DNA of 64,000 nt from Oxyruncus cristatus (Eukaryota; Chordata; Aves; Passeriformes; Cotingidae). A program made the translations under genes and the position numbers. Below are positions 11,571-22,360 of the stretch, piece by piece (the first letter of the stretch is position 1; each line of letters begins with the position of its first letter). The notes below the pieces were generated by a model. That model did no database searches and was not told the origin of the DNA. It saw only the letters and a list, made by a program, of their open reading frames with translations. The stretch covers positions 1-64,000 of the forward strand of contig VXAY01004953.1 in the NCBI GenBank assembly GCA_013399855.1, in the 5' to 3' direction.

Positions 11571-11597
11571 GGGGTGGGGGTGAGGGAAAGAGAGGGG
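11571..11597 (+). other. G-quadruplex-forming motif
   Basis: There are four runs of at least three G, separated by loops of 1, 3 and 7 nt (GGGG, GGGGG, GGG, GGGG). It meets the usual G3+N1-7 rule on the plus strand. It stands alone in AT-rich sequence with no gene or promoter in view. Confidence 0.75.
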
Positions 11598-11657
11598 CCA
11601 CAAGTTTTACCATATCAGATATTATCAAGTACAAGAACCTTGTAAAGAAAATACTCT

Positions 11658-11729
11658 GGGCCTAATAGAAAGTCCTTTGAAGTCAGTGGGAGTCTTTTCA
11701 TTTACTTCAAAGGGCTTTAGATCAGACCT
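11658..11729. mobile_element. ancient palindromic (MITE-like) relic
   Basis: An imperfect inverted repeat: 11669-11683 pairs with 11704-11718 with one G-T wobble, and pairing continues with mismatches out to 11658/11729, around a 20-nt loop. The wording GAAGTCAGTGGGAGTC and ACTTCAAAGGGCTTTAGATCAGAC resembles the old amniote palindromic family with the core TTGACTTCAATGGGCTTTGGATCAGG. The structure is seen directly. The family assignment is from memory, so it is moderate. Confidence 0.6.
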
Positions 11730-12595
11730 TATTACAACAGTATAAATAATGAACTATGAGCACAGTGAATTGGGACTTGGCACATGGATGTTATGAAATC
11801 TGAAGTATTGACTAGTTCTACGTAAGATTGGTCATAATAACAATGGTTTGGAAGAAGAAATCAGATCCAATTAATTTAAATAACTGAATTATTAGATTTG
11901 TTAACCTTAGAGTTAATAATCTTGATTGAACTGTTAACGTGGAAGGAGTTTAGTAGGCAAAGAAAGGATTTCATTTTTAACTGCTTATATTTTCCATTCT
12001 GCTGCTCATATTCTTGGAAAAAAAATAAGTTTAGGAAAAAAAAAAGGCAGTTTAGGCCAGGTTTGAAAATGTTTTTTCTTATGCATTCTACTTGCAAATT
12101 ATTTTAGCTCTGACTCTCAGATTAATCAGTAGTTTTCCTGGGACATTCACTGGAAAAGTTGATCCTCTACCTAAGTACGAATCATAGTGCCATACCATAG
12201 AAATGAGCATTTTGCCTATGCTTTTACAAAGGTCTTTCTGATAAAATCTTTCAAGTGCCTGTTTAGTTTTCAACCATTACTTTATATTTCTCTTCTGCAC
12301 TTTTTGTATTTTTAATACTGGCTTAGTTTAGTTTTATCTTTGTTTTCACTTTTACATTTCAGAAAATGCTGTGCTATTTTTTCTTTCATATCAACACAAA
12401 TTCCATCAACTCATAAAGTAGCTGTGATTAAATAATAACTGAGAGTCTCATGAAGTATTCATCAGTTCTCTGCATGTCAGAGTTATACTATGGTACTCCC
12501 ACAGATGATAATTGAGAGGCATGGAAGGGATATAACCTGCAAACCACTATCAAATTTACTGAGTGAGAGAACTACATTTCCTTGATACCTAAACT
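11730..12595. other. unique stretch, nothing recognised
   Basis: No gene, RNA or repeat seen between the two palindromic relics. A-rich stretches near 12017 and 12035 are simple sequence. Confidence 0.5.
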
Positions 12596-12596
12596 G

Positions 12597-12670
12597 TGCC
12601 CTGATTCAGCGAAGTATTTGAACCTATGTTTAATCTTGCATTGATTCTACTTGATTCTACTGAATCACTG
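12597..12670. mobile_element. possible second ancient palindromic relic
   Basis: GCCCTGATTCAGCGAAG opens the segment and CTGAATCA closes it in inverse orientation, enclosing a tandem TTGATTCTAC pair (12641-12660). The left end resembles the start of an ancient amniote palindrome with the ends CCTGATTCAGCAAAG. Most of the right arm is lost. Tentative. Confidence 0.4.
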
Positions 12671-12829
12671 TGTGGTACAGATTTAAGTTCTCTGATGAAT
12701 ACGGAATAAATGTATGCTTTAATGCCAAGCATGCGTGCTAAGGTAATTTACTGAATCAGTTTTTTCCATGGTGAGTTATCTCCTGGACAAGCCTTTCTCA
12801 ATTTTTCTTTATGGAAGCTCTTTCTTTGT

Positions 12830-12856
12830 GTTGTGGGTTTTTTTTTGGTTTTTTTT
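12830..12856. repeat. T/G-rich tract at left gap edge
   Basis: TGTGGG followed by long T runs with GG interruptions leads directly into the N gap. The matching tract on the far side (13038-13062) contains the same GTGGGTTTTTTTT wording. Confidence 0.85.
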
Positions 12857-13037
12857 NNNNNNNNNNNNNNNNNNNNNNNNNNNNNNNNNNNNNNNNNNNN
12901 NNNNNNNNNNNNNNNNNNNNNNNNNNNNNNNNNNNNNNNNNNNNNNNNNNNNNNNNNNNNNNNNNNNNNNNNNNNNNNNNNNNNNNNNNNNNNNNNNNNN
13001 NNNNNNNNNNNNNNNNNNNNNNNNNNNNNNNNNNNNN
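12857..13037. other. assembly gap (181 N)
   Basis: Undetermined bases within a T/G-rich low-complexity tract. The true content and length cannot be known from this window. Open frames drawn across it are meaningless. Confidence 0.99.
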
Positions 13038-16000
13038 TTTTTGGTTTTGGTGGGTTTTTTTTCAGCCTTCTTACTTTTACTATCGGAATAGAAATTAGAG
13101 ATAAACACTGTCTAGTTGATTTGTACATGTTTCAAAAGTTTGGTAAAGAGAGTCTGACCTTTATTCTAATTTATGCAGGGAGACTCTCTCAGCTTAGACC
13201 GCAATAAAATTTTCAACCCCTTATGACTCTTTTTATTACCTGTCATGCTTTTTTGGGAGTCAAGTCCATGTGCTTTACAAACTCTTCTGCACTCCAGATG
13301 ACCCACTGGAAATCATGTAGTTTGGCTCTCTGCTGAGAATGTTCTTGATCACTGCCCCTCAGTGTCTCCCATCTTGGTTGAACGGACATTAATTTCCCCT
13401 GAATCTGCACATTTCCCCGGGAAGCACAGCCTCACTTGCAGTGAACTTCAGTACATTTCTGTGGCCACTGGCCTGAAACAGAGGGTGAGACCCAGCAGCT
13501 ACACTTGCCAGTGGGACTTCATGAGCCAATGCTGACTTGCCATAGAGAGGACACAAAGTAGCACATACTTTATTTCCCAGCTGACAATTCTGATAGTGCT
13601 TTGTCAAACGAGTAACTGAATCCACATTTATCAATGGGTAATTTAATTTCGCCGTGCACATTACCGCTTGAAATGCCAGAGCTGTGTAGTGTTGCTTGAA
13701 AGATGGAATCACCTGGATGCATACAGCACTAATTTAGAGCCCCACTGAACACATACTCGTGAATTTGCCTTGGATTTGTTTTGCATGTCTGTAATTCAAG
13801 ATAATTAATGTATCTTTACCTTTTTTCTCTGAAAAAAAACAAGTTTGTTTGTGAAATAGCTGTGATTATCTAACTTGTATACTCCTACTTTAAAAAATAC
13901 TGCCATGGCTCCTACTCCCTCACAAGCAAAAAAACCCAAAACAAAACAAATCCTCTGCCTTCCTCCAAGCAAAACCAGAAAGCTCCAAACTGTGAGAAAT
14001 AGAAGGCTTTGGGGTTGGAAAATGATTTTGTCCAAGTATTTTCCAATGCAGCTTTCCTTTCTTCCCTTTGACAGGTGCATTCAGCTTTACGTGAAGTAAT
14101 AGAAAATATCTTTCCCATACTCTGATAACCCATTGTAAATAACTGATAATTCAGTCAACTCTGATGGATTGTAAATTATAAAATAATGCTTATGTAAATT
14201 CCTCTTCTGTTTTTCTGTTTACCTTCTCCTCATTACCTTGTTTTCTCTTTGTTGTTTTTATTTTTCCCCCCCTGGTCTTTTCATGTATCATTTTGAACGA
14301 ACACTATCTGTCCTTTCTTCTCTTTTTCCACTCACCCCCTCCTTTTTTTAACTTCCCTGATTTTATTGCTCTTCCCTTCCATCTCCTCTCCTCTAACTCC
14401 ACAGTCTCATTTCAGTAATGGCTAGTGTGCTGCTTTCACTCTCTGGTCATGTATTACAATTGAATCAATTCATCAGGTTTCTTGATTGAAGACTCTTCCA
14501 TCTCCACAAAAACTTTGGATTGAAAGTGATACAATGCTGTATCAGCTGTAGTTGTCAAATCCTGGCACCACAACATCTGGTGGCACATGGGTCTTATTCT
14601 AAAATTTATTTCCCAGAAAGCATTCCTCCTTGCAAATACTGTGTGTAGGTTTCAGAAAAAAAAAAACAAAAACAAACCCTCTGTAATTGTTCTTCTAAAA
14701 AACTTAAACTGCAACTTTATTCACTTGAAGTTTTCAGGAAACAATAGATTAAGTACTTCAATATGTAAGAATATGCAAATTTGTGGTACATTTTACAAAA
14801 AGTGACTCCCATACTTCCTGTCAGCTTTTGGAATAGGAGTGTTCAGGAATTCTATTGTCTCTCTATTTAGATTTTCAGAGTGGAGTGGGGCTTTTTTTGG
14901 TGGCAGTAGGTTTGTTGGCTTTTTAATCCTGTCACCAGAATACAAAATGAACTTTACTGATAAAACTTTATAAAACCAGGAGTTATCATGGCTGCTACTT
15001 TTTTCCCAGAATGAATTCTGAAACTGTGAGTGGTAAATAGAGAAATAACAAAGAAAACTATAAAGCAACACATTAAAAGATTCCACATATTTTTCAGTAG
15101 AGCTTAACACCATTAACTTTAATGCCAGCAGAAGTTTGTCTCACACAGCAGTTTCATCGCATCTGTCGCAATGAAAACCTCATCCTGTGTCCCACATGTG
15201 CTTTCTGTGTTCCATATGTGCTTTCTGCTTCCACAAGTGATTTCACAGACCATCCAAACTTCCCAGGAAAACCAACATCCCGCTACTTCATCTGGAATCC
15301 AACAGATGATGAACAAGACATATTTATTAGCTCCCATTACCATTAACCTTTGCAGCCCCTACTACACTTTGGCAGATGGGTTAGAACTTAGCTGCCTGTG
15401 AAGCTCAAATATAATGGTGACTTTTAATTATTGCATGGGTTCATGAAACAACCTTATGCACATTGTCGAGGAGAGCAAGGGCAAGGGTAGCAATGGATTT
15501 TACTGTAGAAGCTGGGGCAGGCTTCAAGGATCAGAAAACTCTTGTCAAGCTCTGTATGACATCATGCCCATTCTGCCACCGGACAAGTATCCCAGTGCAA
15601 TCAAGGCTCTCGGGACAGCTCTGTCTTCCTGTCTCCATCAGAGTTTGGACTAGCAGAGTTCTCTGTGTGGTTTACTAAGTTGGATGAGAGTTCTGCATTT
15701 CCTATAGAAATTTCCTTTTTGGCTAGTGTACATCCTCCCAGCAAGATTTCTTATCTTCTCAGGTGTGACCTTTCTTCTACCCAGGTGGTGACCCAGATGA
15801 TCTTTTTGTTCATGTTTCTTTTCCCATTTTCTTCTGCTTTGACATTAGTCACTTAGTTTTGAGCAAGGGACCTGAGTCCGACAGTAATGGTCCAGGTACT
15901 ATTTTAAATTCCCTTTATTCTTCATAACATGTAGAGGTTAATTAGCCTTTACAGCAGATCAAAACTGGATATGTTAGCAGAGGGTCATGATCAAAAGACA

Positions 16001-18690
16001 TGTGAGGAAATTTATGATTGACAGGACAATCTTCCATCGCAACATTTTTTCTTACATGTCTGGTTGCCCTCCTGACACTGTGTTTAGAACTCAGATTAAG
16101 CATTGCATATCTCATTAGGAACTGGGAGCTGGGCATGTTCTGCAAGAACCTTGAAATTTAGGAGCTAATGGTATCCATCTACTCTAAATTCTCTCACTTT
16201 TACACCAACAACAGATTCTCCTGACTCAAGCTTGCACCAACTCAAGCTTCTACATCTGGAAAAAACACACCATTATAGAGTTCTACTGAGCGTGTTTTGT
16301 TAGCCTTGCAAAATGCAACATAAGTGAGTTTCTGAAAACTGCCTGAGGTAAAATCTGAGCTCATTTGATAGCAATAATAGTAATTACTGATTAATATTAT
16401 GTAACTTTTAGTCATCCCATCCTCTGGTGAGAAAAAATATTTTATTTACTTACATTCCCTCAAATAGGGTCATTTCTTCACTCTACTGCAGGGAATGGGA
16501 ACCATCCCCAAGGACAAAATACTTAGGGGATCAATATCATAAATAAAAATAATGTTTTATTCTATGCAGGGAATTAGGGAGTTAACGTGTTCAAGCAGTT
16601 TTAGGACAGAGGAGTCTCCTTGCTGCTGCACTCTTTCTGAGAAGAGTAAGCAAGAAAACTGCATCAAAACAGCTTAATTTGAAACCTGGGAAAGATTATT
16701 GCCTGAAGCTTTTTTGAGGGAGGTGCTCTTTGAACTCTCTAAAACTGTATGGAAATACATACAGAGAAGAGAAATGTGGAAAGCATTGATAAGCATAGCT
16801 GTACTAGTTCTGCTCACAGATCCAATCTAGTCCCATTTTTCTATCTCCAGCAAAGCATATATGATACTTCCCTGCTCTTGGACCACATGCAGAGCAGGGC
16901 TTTTCCGGACATAGCTTACCTGTCTGTTTAGAAATGCCTTCATGGTTCTTTCTTCCAAATCTTTCATCCATTCTCCCCTTGAACTAGTAACAAACTTTTT
17001 TGGACACCAGGTACTTTGGAAGGGTGTTGAACAGGTAGTTCTACTACCTGCTGCCTGAAGAACCACCTCCTGTAATTTGTGCTTTTGCTCTCCCCATTTG
17101 ATACTCTTGATGCTTGCAATGGAAAAGAGTGAATTGTCAATCCCTCTCCACCCTCTGCATGTTATTCACAGCTTTGTTTTCATCAGCTTATCTGCCTTCA
17201 GTGGTTTCTTGTCTAGGGTGCAGAAATTTAGTCTACTTTTTCTACAGTCATTCTGTACTTGAGAGCTGCTCCAGAGTTTCAATATCCTTGCTACCTTTCT
17301 TGGACTTTGTCCAATTCCCAAGTTGTATTAAAAGTGTGTGAAAACTGTGGACACATATGGTGATACAGTTAACTTTCCTGGTTCAGTAAACACTTAATTG
17401 TTCCAGGATTCTTATAATTTAAGTATATCTGAAAATTACCAGAAATTTCAATTCAGAACAAATGCCCATCTGCTACTCAAAGAACGTCAGGTGTCTGGCA
17501 CTGTGTCTATTGTTACCCACCTAGATGAATGTTACAACCAAAGCTCCATCCTTGGATGAAGTCTGAGAGATGTGTACTAATGGTAATGAAAAATGAGGCT
17601 TTAAATGCCCTTGAAGAAGCGAGTCCATTTTAGATGCTGCTCCACAGCAAAGCACAGTCTTCATGTGAAGGTGATTTTTTGGCTCTCAAAGTTGCATAAT
17701 ACTTCATCAGACAAATACAAATGTCCAGTTCTCATCTGAAAGTGTCAATGATGGATGTCAAGTGGGTCTGGTGGTAGACTTAAATTACTATATAACTTAC
17801 TCTCAAAGTATTTCTTTATTATCTGTATGGTTTGAACCTGTTTGGAGTAGTCAGGCAGTCCCTAACTCATTTCCAGTTCCATTTTTCATCCTGTTTCTTC
17901 AAATTTCCAAAGCAGACATGTTAATGACCTCTAGGAAATAAACTGAAGACTACGATGTCCATGAATATTACTAGCCTGACAATATCTTTCAGTGGCAGCT
18001 GATCATGGGCCTAAATTGTATCAATATCCTAACAGCAGAGGATTTTGTATGCTATTAATATTTTCCTCTCTCTCTCCAATTATCTTTCCAATCCACCTTT
18101 CCCTACAGCATAAATTTTTGCCAGGTCACTGAAACTCTTCTGCAGAAAGAAGTACAGAAAAAAGGTTGTACTTTGTATGCTCTTAATACTTAGTACAAGT
18201 ATTTACAGTGATCTGTGTCACTAATCTTTCTAATTTACACCTCCTATCAGCCTCTGATTGCTTGTAAAATTTCCAGTCGTATTTTTCAGCCACTTTTAAT
18301 TTCAGCCTGTAGACACAAAGGTGGCAAATCTGTAACAGAGGTTTCAGATTTTTAATGAAAAGGCTTTTTGACATAAAGACAATGTGTGATTTTGGGTAAG
18401 TAACAGGCATATAAAGATCAGAAATTTTAGGTAGAGTCAGAAATGCACAAGGCATATATGTGTATTGTAGTTTTTCCTAACTTAGAATTCTATCAGATTA
18501 CTTAGAACCTAAGTCCCTTGAAGATGAAACACCTTTAGACTTCGACTTGCCCTTGGGTTGACAGATGCAATCACAATTTGTTGCCATGAAGAAACTCATT
18601 ATATGGTAGAAGATATTTAAAAAAACCAAAAGCCCCCAAATGAAAAAGTGGATATGGAATTGAAGTTTCTGTCTTCTTATTTTTTTGTAA
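13038..18690. other. unique stretch, no gene recognised
   Basis: Over 5.6 kb without a recognisable repeat or exon. A 107-codon minus-strand frame at 13389-13712 and a 106-codon minus-strand frame at 14793-15113 match nothing I know. A frame at 15122-15346 contains a CPxC-x2-C pattern but no convincing domain. A 20-bp tandem pair lies at 15192-15231. Polypyrimidine sequence fills 14210-14400. Some of this could be conserved non-coding DNA, which needs alignment to judge. Confidence 0.5.
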
Positions 18691-18697
18691 GCAGAAA

Positions 18698-19245
18698 TGC
18701 TGCCTTCAGAGTAAGCAGTTAACTTTCTTCATAGTAGCTTGTGCGGGGCTGTGTTTGGGATTTGTGATGAAAACAGCATTGTTAGGGCAGAGACGTTTCT
18801 GTTATTGCTGTAGAGTGTGCCCGGAGTAAAGGTGTTTTCTGTTTCTCACAGTGCCCCATCAGTGAGAAGCCAAGGCATGCTTGAGAAGCTGGGAGAGGAC
18901 ACAGCTGGGACAGCTGCCCCAGTGGACCAAAGTGATATTCCACACCGTATGACATCATGCTCAGCATATAAAGCTGGACAAGAGGAAGAAAGGGAGGACA
19001 TTCAGCATTTGTCTTTCCAAGTATCTGTTACATGTGGTGGAGCCATGACCTCCCAGGGATGGTAGAGTATTTGGGAAATACCGTAGAATTTTTGCATGTT
19101 GCTTGCATACACAGCTTTTGCTTTACCTATTAAACTATCTTTCTCTCAATCCACAAGTGATCTCAATTTTGCCTTTTTGATCCGTTGCCCCATCCCACAT
19201 GGTGGGGATTGAAGAAGCAGCTGTGTGATGATTAGTTCCCAAATG
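18698..19245 (+). mobile_element. solo LTR of an avian endogenous retrovirus (older copy)
   Basis: It aligns in order with the LTR at 35535-36091: AGTTAACTTTCTTC then AGTAGCT, GCTGTGTTTGGGATT, a GAAGCTGGGAG-GGA block, GATATTCCACACCGTATGAC, then TATAAA at 18967-18972 and ATTAAA at 19129-19134, ending in a CCATCCCAC-GGTGGGG hairpin-like block. These are the U3 promoter and poly(A) elements expected of an LTR. The ends are approximate (TG at 18698; the 3' end is decayed) and no target-site duplication could be defined. No gag, pol or env sequence flanks it, so it is a solo LTR. It is more diverged than the second copy. Confidence 0.75.
18967..18972 (+). promoter_or_regulatory. TATA box of the LTR
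   Basis: TATAAA follows the conserved GATATTCCACACC block at the position used by this LTR family. Present activity is unknown. Confidence 0.5.
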
Positions 19246-21314
19246 ACACCTCCTTATTCCGTATCTTTTTGGGGAGGGAAAGGAGTTAGAGTTTTCTTTA
19301 AGATTCAATTCTTATTAGGGGTATTTATTAATCAATTTATTTTTAACCATGGTTCAGCAAAGTATGATGTAGTTATTAGCCAGTGATAAGAATTTTCTGT
19401 ATTTTTCAGCACTTCAGCAGTACAGTGAATTTGACAAAAATGTTCCTTTCCTTAGTGCTTGATTTTCCCCATAAGAGAACTGGAAGATGATCCTTGTGAC
19501 CCTTTTCAACAGAAGAAACATTAAATAACACCAAGTGGCTATTTGCAGTCTGCCAGTTTTATTAACTTTATCCTCTCTGTCTCCTGCAATCTTCAAATCA
19601 AAATGGCCTCTATGGGGCACTGATAGAATTTCTATTTGAGATCAGAGTTTGGAAGAGGTCAAGCAGACTTCTGTCAAGAGGTAAAGCAGAGAGAGAGAGA
19701 GAAACAACTGACCTAAAGCAATTCACATTATTATGATGGTTTGACTTTTGGTCAAAGCAGGCTTACATCTGAATAGTTTTGTTGGCAAAGGGAAGGAATT
19801 GTTCCCATGGAACATTTTTGAACTGAAGAGAAATCACTACTTATTTTATTTTGATGTAACAATGCTGTAAAAAATTGATGGGACTGTGACTTGCGACTGA
19901 AGGCTTGGGCTTGGCCCTACCCTCAACCTTTAACTGGCCCCAAATAAGTTATGACTCTGAAGCTCAGTTTTTCCTTCTGTGGAAGCAATTTCTTACCTTC
20001 AAATACATGTTAAGGCTTGGTGTCCTCTGATGAGAAATGTTATTGGGTCATCTGTAATGGTGACTGCAAATTCAAGTGTCCTTCCTGCCAGCCTTTACAC
20101 TTTCAAAGCACAAAAAAAAGGGTTCAATAGCCTCTGTTGTTCTCAAGCCCTGGGATTTGCTCAGGGACTTCTAGAAACATTTCCCCTATTCCACAAGAGT
20201 GTAAGTGCCCTCCTCAGAAACCCATCCCACCATTTGCTCATGAGGAAAAATCATTTTCCCTCTTCCTTATATTAGGGATCCTACAAGAACATAGCTCTTC
20301 ATCTGAGAGGCCAGACAGTAACATTTAAATGACTGGAAAGAAATACAATGTGGTTTTGCACAGGAGGTGAGTTTGCTAAGGCTCCTTTCCTCCAGTTCCT
20401 CTGGCACAGCTGTACAAGGAAGCAGGTTTTGCTGACTCCAGAGCTGATGATGGGCTGTCTCACAACCTTGGCTTTCATGCTCTGACAGCTTCTAGGACAA
20501 GATTTGCTCTGCAGTGGTGTAGTCCAGCATGTAGATATGGACTGGCCTGGAGCCACTGGACCCAGTGAGGGTGCTGATGAGGGTGTTTTTTCTGCCCCAA
20601 GCTGCCATGGGGATAAGGAGATGTATGAAACTCCAGGAAGAGATGCTCTGATCTACTGAAACAGATAAAATGTAGATGAAGGATGGAAGTTTCTTCTGTC
20701 TGAGTTTCTTGTACTTATCCATAGCACAGGGAAGTACTTTTAGTGGCATTGTATGGAGTGGTAACACAGGAGCACAAATGAAAAAATGCTGATCAGCTAT
20801 TTCTCAAAGCTCCTTACAATATTGCAGAAAAACAAGGAATGTGCCTATATGTGTTATTAACTTCCTGTCATGCAGGTACATTACGATTACCTGAAATGCA
20901 AGTTTCATAAATATAGAGCAATGGCACTCAATAAAACAATTAAGTTGCAACTTATGAATGCAGTTGTGCTGGTAATTGCTGACTTAACTACTCAAATTTG
21001 CCTAATTATACAGTGACTTACCAGAAATTCCTTACTAATGTAATTAAATTTTGTCAAATTGAACAAGGTGAGCTTTATAATCTGAGGATATTTGCTTGCA
21101 GAAAACTATTTTGCTGTTATTTCTCTTATCTTATGCCATTTCTTCCCAACGTGAATGATATCAAGGTGAAATCTGCCATATATCAGGTACCTGATTTTGA
21201 TCTTTTTACAATCAATTCCTCAGCAGATTGCTACAGGTCCCTCCCTCTGTACTAAACACAGTGATTCAAGAATGGGGTTAGCCTAGTAGTTATCCATGTT
21301 CCACATTGTGCTAA
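19246..21314. other. unique stretch with a (GA)n run and a weak ancient-repeat trace
   Basis: It holds a short (AG)n at 19688-19702. The segment near 19943-19985 (GACTCTGAAGCTCAGTTTTTCC) resembles the old L3/MIR 3' motif but is too weak to call. Overlapping minus-strand frames at 20299-20767 (85 and 91 codons) match nothing I recognise and overlap in different frames, so a broken pseudogene is possible but unsupported. Confidence 0.5.
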
Positions 21315-22360
21315 GGAGAGTGTACTGCCCCCCTGCCCCTGGTAAATGAGAAGGTAGATCTGGTGACAGCAGATGTGAAGAAGGCTGAGGTGCTCGATGA
21401 ATTCTTCACCTCAACCTTCACTGGCAGTCTGGCTTCCCACATCTCTCAAGTCCCTAAACCTCTAGGAGGGTGTTGGGGGGAGAGAAGTCCCTCCCACTGT
21501 AAGGGAAGAGCAGGTTTGAGACAACTTGATGAAACTGAATAGCCACAAGTCCATGGGGCCCAATGGACAAAAGTGAAGTGGACCTAAGGGAGAAGAAGGA
21601 CCTAATGAGGTTCAACAAGTCCAAGGGCAAGGTGCAGCACTTAGGCCAGGGCAATCCCAGGGTTGAGTATAGACTGGGAGAAGAGTTCATTGAGAGCAGC
21701 CCTGCAGAGAAGGACTTAGGGGTTCTAGTGGATGACAAGCTGGACAGGAGCCTGAAGGTCAATGCATTCTAGGCTGCATCAAGAAAGGTGTGCTCAGCAG
21801 GTCGACAGAGGTGATTCTCCCCCTGCACTTTGCCTTTGTGAGACCCCACTTCGAGTACTGTGTCAAGGTTTGGAACCCTCTACACAAGAAAGACATGGAC
21901 CTGTAGGTCCAGAGGAGGGCCAGGAAGATGATCAGAGGGCTGGAGCATCGCTCCAGTGAAGACAGGCTGAGAGAGTTGGGGTTGTTCAGCATGGAGAAGT
22001 GAAGGCTTTGGGGAGACCTCATTGTGGCCTTCCATTACTGAAAGGGGGCTTATAAAACAAGAGAAAAAGTGACTTTTCGTATGGACAGATAGTGATAGGA
22101 TAAGGGGAAATGACTTTAAACTCACAGAGGGCAGGTTTAGATTAGATGTTAGCAAGAAATTCTGTATTCAGCGGGTAATGAGGCATTGAAATTGGTTGCT
22201 CAGAGAAGTTGTGGATGTTCCATCCCTGTGAGTGTTCATGACCAGGTTAGATGGGCTTTTAAGCAACTTTGTCTAGTGTCTGGCATCAAAGCCTGTGGCA
22301 GGGGGATTGGACCTAGATGAGGTTTAAGGTCCCTTCCAACTCAAGTCATTCTATGATTCT
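21315..22360 (+). mobile_element. internally deleted CR1 LINE reaching the 3' end
   Basis: The left part (about 21315-21565) is the CR1 ORF2 region upstream of the RT catalytic core; it includes a VPPTVREEQV-like stretch and an HKSMGP motif in sense translation. At about 21566-21590 it jumps to the region after the catalytic core: a [17 protein letters not shown] block, then GEEFIESSP and [12 protein letters not shown]. Past a small additional deletion near 21765 it continues with [31 protein letters not shown] and RLRELGLFS. It ends in the normal 3' end TCATTCTATGATTCT near 22346-22360. The catalytic core is therefore absent, and in-frame stops break the rest. It is the longest CR1 remnant here. 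Confidence 0.92.

Noticed and set aside
12748..13207. Open frames running across the N gap
   Set aside because: They exist only because N codons are read as non-stop.
15122..15346. Frame with a CPxC-x2-C pattern, briefly compared with an anoctamin extracellular loop
   Set aside because: Cysteine spacing and flanking residues do not fit the family, there is no membrane segment after it, and no neighbouring exon is visible.
20299..20767. Overlapping minus-strand frames as a frameshifted pseudogene
   Set aside because: The joined reading resembles no protein I know, so there is no evidence for an ancestral gene.
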